Source: Sulfuricella sp.
Lineage (GTDB): Bacteria; Pseudomonadota; Gammaproteobacteria; Burkholderiales; Sulfuricellaceae
Reading direction: 5' to 3'
Assembly (NCBI GenBank): GCA_019911785.1
Contig: JAIOJM010000234.1
Span: forward strand, 1 to 9,418
DNA: 9,418 bases
In this document: piece by piece, positions 1 through 6,036 of the stretch
Position numbering within the stretch: the first letter of the stretch is position 1
Layout: every line of letters starts with the position of its first letter
Program-made: the position numbers and the translations under genes
The notes under the pieces: model-generated
The model's database searches: none
The model's input: only the letters and a program-made list of their open reading frames with translations
What the model was told of the DNA's origin: nothing

Positions 1-344
1 TCCCGCACCATGCCCAGAGTCGGCGGGGTGCTGGCGCCGGTGTTCATCAATGCCGAGATGACGCGAGTCAGGCTTTCGCTGGCCTTGACGGTGACGAAAT
101 CGATGGCGGGGGCATCGTCCCCGAATTGCTCGATCAGGTCATCGATTTCCTCAAAGGGTGAACGGTTCTGGTCGAAATGCAGGCGATCGGCTTCGAACTG
201 TTCGCCATCCGTCGTTCTGGATACAATCTCCCGAACCGAGCCGAGTGTAGGGGCTTCGTCGGCGTCCGGGTCGTTGACTGCGGCTTCCAGAATTTGCGAC
301 AACTCATCGCTCACGCTGCAGGCGATATCGATAAACGGCTTCAT
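1..344 (-). CDS. Hypothetical acidic protein with internal duplication, N-terminal part (runs off left edge)
   Basis: Reading leftward from an ATG at 344, 114 codons are open to the window edge, so only the N-terminus is present. The start is supported by a Shine-Dalgarno sequence (GAGGTGA) a few bases upstream. The protein starts MKPFIDIACSVSDELSQ, is acidic, and has no signal peptide or membrane segment in the visible part. Residues about 12-39 (ending APTLGSVRE) resemble residues about 88-114 (ending PPTLGMVR): both have a Ser-Asp/Glu start, a short hydrophobic helix and the PTLGxVR ending, which suggests a repeated module of about 76 residues. I do not recognise the family and assign no function. 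A TACAAT hexamer on the minus strand at 378-383 could be a -10 element, but no good -35 accompanies it. The opposite-strand ORF over this stretch is taken as a shadow. Confidence 0.72.
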   Translation of the reverse strand, partial: MKPFIDIACSVSDELSQILEAAVNDPDADEAPTLGSVREIVSRTTDGEQFEADRLHFDQNRSPFEEIDDLIEQFGDDAPAIDFVTVKASESLTRVISALMNTGASTPPTLGMVR

Positions 345-514
345 GCTCACCTCTTGTAGGAAGTTCCCTTTATTTTCATTGTAGGACAATCCAGGGCATT
401 GCGATGAGCCGGTTATCTGTTTGGTGAACGTTGCCAGCAGGGATATAAAAAATTGCGGCAAAACGACCTATAGAAGATCGGAAAGCCTGTTCAGCAGCCG
501 AATCAGAGGCTCTG

Positions 515-532
515 GCCTCATCAAGACGAGGC
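515..532 (-). terminator. Hairpin with CUUG loop downstream of the DUF2934/coiled-coil gene (possible terminator)
   Basis: In minus-strand RNA, about 25 bases past the stop at 557, GCCUCGU pairs with AUGAGGC (one G-U wobble) around a CUUG tetraloop, a loop known to be unusually stable. No run of U follows, so it is not a classical Rho-independent terminator. It could protect the 3' end or act with Rho. An 11-base palindrome (CAGAG-G-CTCTG, 504-514) overlaps it by none and lies directly after it. The rest of 345-556 shows no convincing gene. Confidence 0.35.
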
Positions 533-556
533 TTATGGATCGATTGCAGCGCCTGA

Positions 557-1114
557 TTATTTGAAACGGGAGGTGATATGGTCGAGCGCTTTTCGCATCT
601 CTTCCCAAGCCTTTTCCGTTCCACCTTTCAGATCTTCCCAGGCGCCTTCCGTGCGCTGCCGCAACTCCAACACCTTAGTGCGGGCCAGATCACGTTTGCT
701 TGCAAGGATTTCAAGTTGTTTCTCATAGTCGGCCCGAATCTCGGTCTTTGCTTCTTGCGCTTTGGATTTCAACTCTTCGAGTTTGGCGTCCCATTCCTTG
801 AGCTGCGCTTCAAGCTTTTGTTGAAATGCCTGTTTCTCGGTCATTTGTGGTTCCTTGCCCGGCTGTTGAATTATGCGGTCGATTTCTGCTTCGGCTTCCA
901 GCCAGTCGAGCGCGGGATCGCCTCCGACAAAGCCGTGCTTTTCAGCGCGAAAATATGCCGCTTCGGTAATCATTTGATAGCGTTGTTCAGGGGTGACTGG
1001 CATTTTCTGCTCGATCGCAGAGGGTGCCGGTTGGGATTTTTTGGCGGCAGCGGACTTGGGGCCTGAGGCGCTTGGCGCTTTTCTGGCTTCGGATTTGGAT
1101 TTGACTGTGGGCAT
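557..1114 (-). CDS. DUF2934 domain plus sll1863-type coiled-coil stress protein
   Basis: A 185-residue soluble protein. The ATG at 1114 is chosen because AGGAG lies 8 bases upstream; the in-frame ATG at 1141 has no such site. Residues 1-38 are a Lys/Ala/Ser/Pro-rich, basic and probably disordered tail. Residues about 42-80 (RYQMITEAAYFRAEKHG, then GGDPALDWLEAEAEID) match the pattern of DUF2934, a short helical domain of unknown function. Residues about 92-185 are a highly charged coiled coil ending in two 11-residue units, TEGAWEDLKGG and TEKAWEEMRKA, then a terminal SRFK. This end resembles the sll1863 family of stress-response proteins, as I recall it; the family match is from memory. There is no signal peptide, so it is probably cytoplasmic. 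It is transcribed divergently from the fatty-acid methyltransferase operon, and its 5' leader carries a CCCTTC/GAAGGG hairpin (1154-1175). Exact function is unknown; a role in stress or stationary phase is inference. Confidence 0.85.
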   Translation of the reverse strand: MPTVKSKSEARKAPSASGPKSAAAKKSQPAPSAIEQKMPVTPEQRYQMITEAAYFRAEKHGFVGGDPALDWLEAEAEIDRIIQQPGKEPQMTEKQAFQQKLEAQLKEWDAKLEELKSKAQEAKTEIRADYEKQLEILASKRDLARTKVLELRQRTEGAWEDLKGGTEKAWEEMRKALDHITSRFK

Positions 1115-1195
1115 GGCGATCACTCCTGGCTGACAAAACAATAAGGAAACGGACCCTTCCTCACTTTGAGAAGGGAACGATGGACCTGATCATTT

Positions 1196-1224
1196 TGTAT
1201 AGCACAAGTCATGGGGGTTGTCAG
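1196..1224 (-). promoter_or_regulatory. Predicted promoter of the DUF2934/coiled-coil gene
   Basis: On the minus strand a CTGACA -35 (1219-1224, 5 of 6 matches to TTGACA) stands 17 bases from a TATACA -10 (1196-1201, 4 of 6). TG-C just before the -10 makes it an extended -10. The string GCTATACAAAA also fits the E. coli RpoS -10 pattern (KCTAYACTTAA) at 9 of 11 positions, including the C at -13. Transcription would start near 1189, leaving a leader of about 75 bases. Confidence 0.55.
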
Positions 1225-1266
1225 GAGCCGTTGCCAACACATGACACATTCTGCGCATGTGCTATA
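1198..1266. repeat. Inverted repeat joining the two divergent promoters
   Basis: Perfect 9-base inverted repeat: TATAGCACA (1198-1206) and TGTGCTATA (1258-1266), 51 bases apart, each arm covering the -10 region of one of two divergent promoters. A second, inner inverted repeat, GTCATG (1208-1213) and CATGAC (1240-1245), continues as GTTG (1217-1220)/CAAC (1235-1238), so the whole segment is an imperfect dyad centred near 1232. It may simply reflect two similar promoters back to back, or be a two-site operator. Confidence 0.6.
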
Positions 1267-1268
1267 AG
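1241..1268 (+). promoter_or_regulatory. Predicted promoter of the cfa-like/flavoprotein operon
   Basis: An ATGACA -35 (1241-1246, 5 of 6 matches) stands 16 bases from a TATAAG -10 (1263-1268, 5 of 6), preceded by TG-C as in an extended -10. GCTATA with C at the -13 position is compatible with RpoS recognition. The E. coli cfa gene is known to have an RpoS-dependent promoter, so this fits the gene downstream, but the sigma factor is inferred. The start would be near 1275, about 47 bases before the ATG at 1322. Confidence 0.55.
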
Positions 1269-1321
1269 TTAAGAATTGCGACTCCAGCAGACATAAGTAT
1301 TCAATAGGGGAACATGCAACC

Positions 1322-2626
1322 ATGAATCGACAAAGAATCGAATCCCTGAGCGAAGCCGCAGCTACCAAACGCCATTTTCCTCCCCTGCAATACAGGCCAA
1401 ACCGGTCTGGCGGCAGCGCATACTTGCCGGAAAAATGGCTGCTGGCCAAGATACTCGAACTGATGGGCTCGCCCGCTGTACGCTTCGTGCTTTGGGACGG
1501 GCAGGAAGTCGCCCTTTCGTCGGCAACGGCGGTCGCACGGGTTAGCATTCGAGACCGGGACGCCTTGCTCAAGCTGGTTGCCAATCCGTGTTTGCAGTTC
1601 GGTGAATTGTACTGCGCCGGCCGGGTCGATGTAGAAGGCAACCTGGTGGAATTCCTGGAAGCCCTCTACCAGTCCCGTTCCCGAGCCCCCACGGGCGGAT
1701 TGCGGCAAGCCGTACTCGACTGGGTCAACCGCCCGAGCCCCAACAGCCAGCTGCGCGCGCGGGAAAACATTCACCACCATTACGACATCGGCAACGATTT
1801 CTACAAGCTTTGGCTGGATCCGCAGTTGCTGTATACCTGCGCCTATTTCCCCTCCGGATCGACGACCCTGGAGCAGGCGCAAATTGCCAAGATGGACCAC
1901 ATCTGCCGCAAACTGCGTCTCAAGCCGGGCGATCAGGTCGTTGAAGCCGGCTGCGGCTGGGGCGCTCTCGCACTCCACATGGCCAGACACTATGGTGTGC
2001 GGGTAAGGGCTTACAACATCGCCAAAGAGCAACTCGCCTATGCGCGGGAGCGGGCGAGGCACGAAGGCCTGGACGGGCACATCGAGTACATCGAAGGCGA
2101 CTACCGCGAGGTAGCCGGCGAATTCGATGCCTTCGTCTCGGTCGGCATGCTCGAGCACGTAGGTGTCGAGCACTACCGGATGTTAGGCGACGTGATCGAC
2201 CGCTGCCTCAAACAGGATGGCCGCGGCCTGATCCACACCATTGGGGTGAACCAACCCTCCCCGCTGAATCCATGGATCGAACGGACCATTTTCCCGGGCG
2301 CCTACCCCCCGAGTCTTGGCGAAATGATGAAAATATTTGAGCCGGTGAATTTTTCCATCCTGGACGTGGAAAACCTGCGCCTGCACTATGCCAGGACGCT
2401 GGAGCACTGGCTGCATCGTTACGAAGCGGCGGTGCCGCAAGTTGACGAGATGTTCGGCGAATCCTTCGTGCGGGCGTGGCGCCTGTATCTGTCTGGATCT
2501 CTGAGTGCCTTCACAGCCGGCGAATTGCAATTGTTTCAAGTGGTGTTCACCCGTGCCGCCAATAACGATATTCCATGGACCCGGGAATACCTTTATGCCC
2601 ATGGCCGAGGCGATGGAAAGCTGTGA
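1322..2626 (+). CDS. cfa: Cyclopropane-fatty-acyl-phospholipid synthase family SAM methyltransferase
   Basis: A 434-residue protein of the Cfa/mycolic-acid-cyclopropane-synthase family. These enzymes add a methylene (or methyl) from S-adenosylmethionine across the double bond of membrane phospholipid acyl chains, working at the inner face of the membrane. Visible family features: YTCAYF at 171-176 with Cys173, matching the bicarbonate-site Cys139 region of E. coli Cfa; SAM-binding EAGCGWG at 208-214; VSVGMLEHVG at 272-281 with Glu278; HTIG at 305-308; HYARTL at 355-360 with the conserved Tyr; and FQVVFTR near 405-411. Residues 1-145 form the usual N-terminal lipid-binding part. Length is slightly above the about 380 of the E. 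coli enzyme. Weak ribosome binding site (AGGGGA, about 8 bases before the ATG); an out-of-frame ATG at 1315 stops at once. It overlaps the next gene, so the two are probably translated together. The chemistry could be methylation rather than cyclopropanation; the family does both. Confidence 0.92.
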   Translation: MNRQRIESLSEAAATKRHFPPLQYRPNRSGGSAYLPEKWLLAKILELMGSPAVRFVLWDGQEVALSSATAVARVSIRDRDALLKLVANPCLQFGELYCAGRVDVEGNLVEFLEALYQSRSRAPTGGLRQAVLDWVNRPSPNSQLRARENIHHHYDIGNDFYKLWLDPQLLYTCAYFPSGSTTLEQAQIAKMDHICRKLRLKPGDQVVEAGCGWGALALHMARHYGVRVRAYNIAKEQLAYARERARHEGLDGHIEYIEGDYREVAGEFDAFVSVGMLEHVGVEHYRMLGDVIDRCLKQDGRGLIHTIGVNQPSPLNPWIERTIFPGAYPPSLGEMMKIFEPVNFSILDVENLRLHYARTLEHWLHRYEAAVPQVDEMFGESFVRAWRLYLSGSLSAFTAGELQLFQVVFTRAANNDIPWTREYLYAHGRGDGKL

Positions 2627-3728
2627 TGTACTGATAGTGGGGGGTGGGCCTGCGGGTTCCACCTGCGCCTGGAAGTTGCGCCGCCACGGCCTGGACGTGC
2701 TGGTACTGGACTCCATGACCTTTCCCAGGGACAAGGTATGCGCTGGCTGGATCACCCCCGCCGTGCTCGACACCCTGCAGATCGAGCGCGCTGATTATGC
2801 CGCCGGCAGGGTACTGCAACCGATCACCGGGTTCAGCACCGGGGTCATCGATGGCGCCGAGGTGGAAACACGCTACCGGAGCGATGTGAGCTACGGCATC
2901 CGCCGTTACGAGTTCGACCATTATCTGCTCCAGCGCTCGGGGACACGCCTGCGCTTGGGAGAGCCGCTACGCTCCCTGGAACGGAGCAACGGGGGCTGGA
3001 TCGCCAATGGCACGATTCATGCCCCGCTGCTGGTCGGCGCCGGGGGGCATTCCTGTCCGGTGGCGCGGTTTCTCGGCGCGCAACTCGGCGCGCAACAGTC
3101 TCTCGTCGTGGCACAGGAGGCCGAATTCCCGCTTGATGCCGCACAAGCGAAAGCATGCCGGGTGCTGCCGCACACCCCGGAGCTATTTTTCTGCCAGGAT
3201 CTCAAGGGATATGGGTGGTGCTTCCGCAAGGGGGGCTATCTCAACATCGGCCTGGGGCGGAATGAGAGCCACCACCTGTCGGAGCACTTGGCGGCTTTCC
3301 TCGATTTTATGAAACGACGCGGCAAGCTTCCTGCCGATATCCCGAACGAATTCCGTGGGCACGCCTATTTGCTTCATGGACACGGCGCACGCAAGCCCAT
3401 CGACAATGGGGTGCTGCTAATCGGCGATGCGGCGGGTTTGGCCTGCCCGCAAAGCGGCGAAGGCATCCGCCCGGCGGTGGAATCCGCCCTGCTGGCGGCG
3501 GAGACGATTATCGAAGCGGATGGGGATTACCGGCAAGCGCGCCTCGCGCCCTACCCGCAGCGCTTGCGGGAGCGCTTCGGCCCCGTCCGATCCGCTGGCG
3601 CGAGCCTATTGCCGCAGCAGCTGCAGCGTTTCATCGGCGGCAAGCTGCTAAGCAATGCATGGTTCACCCGGCACGTGGTGCTTGACCGCTGGTTCCTTCA
3701 CGCTCAGCAACACCCCCTGCGAATTTAA
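2595..3728 (+). CDS. FAD-dependent oxidoreductase, geranylgeranyl-reductase-like
   Basis: A 377-residue flavoprotein of the p-hydroxybenzoate-hydroxylase fold. Visible motifs: the Rossmann dinucleotide loop GGGPAG (16-21) after DVLIV, with an acidic residue ending the second strand (LVLD, about 36-39); FPRDKVCAGW (43-52), typical of geranylgeranyl-reductase-like enzymes; YGWCF (206-210) followed by NIGLG; and the FAD-ribityl motif LIGDAAG with PQSGEGI (275-291). Relatives hydrogenate isoprenoid double bonds or oxidise lipid-like substrates. The Pro that usually ends the YxWxFP substrate motif is Arg211 here. It overlaps the methyltransferase gene, so a substrate shared with it, probably a phospholipid acyl chain, is inferred; geranylgeranyl as substrate is not implied. 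The start is uncertain: ATG 2595 has GGGAA 8 bases upstream and is used here, while ATG 2601 and ATG 2613 (MESCDVLIV) are possible. The longer in-frame reading from 2505 runs inside the upstream gene. Confidence 0.88.
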   Translation: MPMAEAMESCDVLIVGGGPAGSTCAWKLRRHGLDVLVLDSMTFPRDKVCAGWITPAVLDTLQIERADYAAGRVLQPITGFSTGVIDGAEVETRYRSDVSYGIRRYEFDHYLLQRSGTRLRLGEPLRSLERSNGGWIANGTIHAPLLVGAGGHSCPVARFLGAQLGAQQSLVVAQEAEFPLDAAQAKACRVLPHTPELFFCQDLKGYGWCFRKGGYLNIGLGRNESHHLSEHLAAFLDFMKRRGKLPADIPNEFRGHAYLLHGHGARKPIDNGVLLIGDAAGLACPQSGEGIRPAVESALLAAETIIEADGDYRQARLAPYPQRLRERFGPVRSAGASLLPQQLQRFIGGKLLSNAWFTRHVVLDRWFLHAQQHPLRI

Positions 3729-3731
3729 TGA

Positions 3732-3756
3732 TCCCAGCACCAGGCCGCTGCTGGGA
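3732..3756 (+). terminator. Hairpin after the flavoprotein gene (probable terminator)
   Basis: A perfect 8-base stem, TCCCAGCA (3732-3739) and TGCTGGGA (3749-3756), with a 9-base GC-rich loop starts 4 bases after the stop codon of the flavoprotein. The tail (AAAAGTTTGC) is poor in T, so termination may be weak or Rho-assisted. Position and stem strength make an operon end likely. Confidence 0.5.
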
Positions 3757-3860
3757 AAAGTTTGCATTTCCACCGCAGCCTGCTTTAATTAAGATTGTCC
3801 TGACTCAGGAAAGGTGAGAACGCTGGCCGTGTCGTGCATTTTGGACTATGGAGAATGTTC

Positions 3861-4181
3861 ATGAAGTTTAGCGAAGAACTGGTACAACAGGTTTGGGAGA
3901 AAGCCAGGGGTAATTTCGACGTGGATTCAGGCCTCTGGCGTGAGGATGAATGTGGCGCATGGATAAGCCGAAACCAATATGGACATCAGAATTCCGATTT
4001 CGGGTGGAGGATTGAAAACGTTTCGGCCGGGGGGGCAGACATCCTGGAGAATCTGCGTGCGTTTCATCACGGCAACTCATTCGACCGGACCAGCGGGCAT
4101 CCGAAATGCCACGTTACGGCTGACCGAACAGGGCTGGCCTCATCAGAGCGCACTTTCCAGCCACGCAACAAGAACGTCTAA
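3861..4181 (+). CDS. Small HNH-nuclease-like protein with a degenerate metal site
   Basis: A 106-residue protein. ATG 3861 is preferred over the ATG at 3834 because GGAG lies 7 bases upstream and because homologous small proteins, as I recall them, begin with the MKFSxELVxxVW pattern. The layout follows a family of mini HNH proteins: a VWEKA helix (11-15), WREDECGAWI (26-35), QYGHQNSDFGW (39-49), NLRAFHHGNS (64-73) and a late Cys83. In the usual family the segment after GW reads E-I-D-H-I, the Asp-His pair being the catalytic metal site; here residues 50-54 are R-I-E-N-V, so that pair is replaced by Glu52-Asn53. The tail after about residue 85 also looks divergent. It may be a decaying or repurposed non-nuclease copy. 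It stands alone after the lipid operon and converges with polX, 39 bases away. The family assignment is from memory and moderate. Confidence 0.7.
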   Translation: MKFSEELVQQVWEKARGNFDVDSGLWREDECGAWISRNQYGHQNSDFGWRIENVSAGGADILENLRAFHHGNSFDRTSGHPKCHVTADRTGLASSERTFQPRNKNV

Positions 4182-4186
4182 ATCCG

Positions 4187-4210
4187 TTGCCGGTGGCGAT
4201 TTGAGTTTTT
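4187..4210 (+). terminator. Possible short terminator between convergent genes
   Basis: Immediately after the HNH-like gene, TTGCC (4187-4191) can pair with GGCGA (4195-4199, one wobble) over a 3-base loop, followed by TTTGAG and five T (4206-4210). The stem is short, so this is a weak call. It fills most of the 39-base gap before the convergent polX stop. Confidence 0.35.
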
Positions 4211-4220
4211 AAGGTTCATA

Positions 4221-5951
4221 TCATGGCTGCATGGTTCGCTTGATGAGCGTACGCAGCTCGGCAAGCGGGCGGGAGTTGAGCACGTCCTGCTTCTCCAGCC
4301 AGCCGCGCCGCGCCTGGCCTACCCCGAAGCGCAGGTTGGCGAAATCGAAGGTGCTGTGTGCGTCCGAATTGATGCTGATCAGCACGCCCTCCTCCTTCGC
4401 CATTTGGCAATAAGTGTCGAGCAGATCGAGGCGCTCGGGGTGCGCATTGAGCTCAAGGAAGCAGCCGCGTTTTTTGGCCTGGCGAATAATGCGCAGCATA
4501 TCGACGTCATAAGGCTCGCGCTTTTCTATGAGCCGCCCTGTAGGGTGGGCGAGCAGGGTGAAACAGGGGTGCTCCATCGCGCGCAGAATGCGCTCCGTCT
4601 GCCTGGCGCGGGACAGGTCGAATTTGCTGTGCACCGCGCCCACGACCAGGTCGAGCCGCGCCAGCACGTTGTCCGGCAGATCGAGGCTGCCGTCTTCGAG
4701 GATATCCACCTCAATGCCTTTGAGCAGGGTAATGCCCGTAAGCTGCTCATTGAGTGCGTCGATCTCGTCGCACTGGCGTGCCAGGCGCAGCGGGTCGAGG
4801 CCGTGGGCCACGGTGAGGCGGCGCGAGTGCTCGGTGATGGCGAGATATTCAAAGCCCTGTGCCTGGGCTGCCAGTGCCATTTCGCGCAGGGTATTACGAC
4901 CGTCGGTGGCCCTGGTGTGGACATGAAGGTCGCCGCGCAAGTCAGCCAGTTCCACCAACTGCGGCAGCCGCCCCGCATGTGCCGCCTCGATCTCGCCGCG
5001 GTCTTCACGCAACTCGGGCGGGATGTAAGGCAGCCCGACAGCACGATAGACGGATTCCTCGCTCTCGCCGGCGATACGGGCTTCACCCCGGTACACCCCG
5101 TATTCGTTGACCTTCAATCCGTGCTTCTGGGCGATGCGGCGGATGGCGATGTTGTGCGCCTTGGAACCGGTAAAGTATTGCAGCGCCGCACCGTAACTTT
5201 CTTCGGCCACTACGCGCAAATCAACCTGCAGGCCGCACTTGAGCATGACGCTGGCACGCTTGGCGCCGGCCGAGAGGACTTCCGCCACTTCGTCATAGGC
5301 GGTAAAGCGCTGCATGACCGGGCTGTCCGGCATCGCGGTGACGAGGATGTCGAGGTCGCCCACGGTTTCGCGCATGCGGCGGAAACTGCCGGCTATCGTC
5401 ACTTGTTTTACCCCCGGCACTGCCGCGAGGCAGGTGCGCAATGCCTCGGCATATTGTGCGGCAACTGCCAGCTTGAAGCGGTGTGCCTGGCTGACGTGTG
5501 CCTCCACCGCCTGCAGGATGTTGAGCTCGGTCTTTTCGCCAAAGCCGGGTAGGGCGCGAATACGGCCATCGCGTGCGGCGCGGTAAAGCTGTTCGACAGT
5601 CTGCACTTCAAGGCCGTGGTGGAGCGCTTTCACCCGCTTGGGGCCGAGGCCGGGGATTTTCAGCAGTTCGGTGACGGCAGGCGGCAGTTCTGTGCGCAAG
5701 CGCTTCAGGAGGCTGCAACTCCCTGTGGCGACAATCTCCTGAATCCTGGCGGAAAGATCGTCGCCGATGCCGGGGAGCCGTTTCAGGTCGTCGCCTTTTT
5801 CCACCAGCATGCGCGCATCCTGGGACAGCTCGCCCAGGGTACGCGCGGCGTTACGGTAAGCGCGGATGCGGAAGGGATTCGCTCCCTGGATTTCGAGCAG
5901 GTCGGCGATCTCCTCGAAGATGGCGGCGATGTCGGCGTTATGGATCGGCAA
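4221..5951 (-). CDS. polX: DNA polymerase/3'-5' exonuclease PolX
   Basis: A 576-residue family X DNA polymerase with a C-terminal PHP nuclease domain, the usual bacterial size and layout; such enzymes fill short gaps and trim 3' ends in base-excision and break repair. Residues 1-150 hold the helical 8-kDa-like region with helix-hairpin-helix motifs (LPGIGDD about 59-65, IPGLGPKRV about 99-107, LPGFGEKT about 134-141). The polymerase core has [16 protein letters not shown] (188-203), with metal-binding Asp199 and Asp201, and Asp244 in VDLRV. The PHP domain starts at [11 protein letters not shown] (341-351) and carries further metal ligands in TEHS (373-376), GIEVD (412-416), AVHSKF (439-444), LAHP (467-470), LNAHPERLD (501-509) and NSDAHS (528-533). 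All catalytic motifs appear intact. The start is a TTG at 5951: a stop codon lies four codons upstream in frame, no ATG occurs before residue 48, and GGAA lies about 7-8 bases upstream. It is 85 bases downstream of ftsH on the same strand and probably co-transcribed. Confidence 0.95.
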   Translation of the reverse strand: MPIHNADIAAIFEEIADLLEIQGANPFRIRAYRNAARTLGELSQDARMLVEKGDDLKRLPGIGDDLSARIQEIVATGSCSLLKRLRTELPPAVTELLKIPGLGPKRVKALHHGLEVQTVEQLYRAARDGRIRALPGFGEKTELNILQAVEAHVSQAHRFKLAVAAQYAEALRTCLAAVPGVKQVTIAGSFRRMRETVGDLDILVTAMPDSPVMQRFTAYDEVAEVLSAGAKRASVMLKCGLQVDLRVVAEESYGAALQYFTGSKAHNIAIRRIAQKHGLKVNEYGVYRGEARIAGESEESVYRAVGLPYIPPELREDRGEIEAAHAGRLPQLVELADLRGDLHVHTRATDGRNTLREMALAAQAQGFEYLAITEHSRRLTVAHGLDPLRLARQCDEIDALNEQLTGITLLKGIEVDILEDGSLDLPDNVLARLDLVVGAVHSKFDLSRARQTERILRAMEHPCFTLLAHPTGRLIEKREPYDVDMLRIIRQAKKRGCFLELNAHPERLDLLDTYCQMAKEEGVLISINSDAHSTFDFANLRFGVGQARRGWLEKQDVLNSRPLAELRTLIKRTMQP

Positions 5952-6036
5952 GGGGAATTTCCATTAGACTCTGATCTTGCTCCAGCTCGCCGCTGCGCGG
6001 CAGGCGGGCTCGAATCCTGACGTGGCCACGCTCATT

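Noticed and set aside
10..384. Plus-strand ORF of 124 codons at the left end
   Set aside because: No ribosome binding site; it lies opposite the minus-strand gene that has a good one and a more natural protein composition.
376..624. Minus-strand ORF of 82 codons across the 345-556 gap
   Set aside because: It starts inside the DUF2934/coiled-coil gene in another frame, has no ribosome binding site and shows no family features.
1301..2173. Minus-strand ORF of 290 codons opposite cfa
   Set aside because: Long antisense frames are expected opposite GC-rich genes; the plus strand carries all Cfa family motifs.
2505..2594. 30-codon N-terminal extension of the flavoprotein
   Set aside because: It lies wholly inside the cfa reading frame, and the Rossmann strand begins only after residue 38 of that version, which is unusual for this family.
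3799..3809. CCTGA-C-TCAGG palindrome upstream of the HNH-like gene
   Set aside because: A single short palindrome with no second copy or promoter around it; not enough to call an operator.
4356..5552. Plus-strand ORF of 398 codons opposite polX
   Set aside because: Antisense shadow: it has no ribosome binding site or domain, while the minus strand has a complete set of PolX and PHP motifs.
5989..6001. GCCGC/GCGGC hairpin between ftsH and polX
   Set aside because: Only a 3-base loop and no T tract; not enough for a terminator.
5964..6035. 23-codon minus-strand ORF between ftsH and polX, starting next to the ftsH stop and ending just before polX
   Set aside because: The placement would suit a coupling peptide, but its composition is unremarkable and it lacks its own ribosome binding site; chance is the simpler reading.
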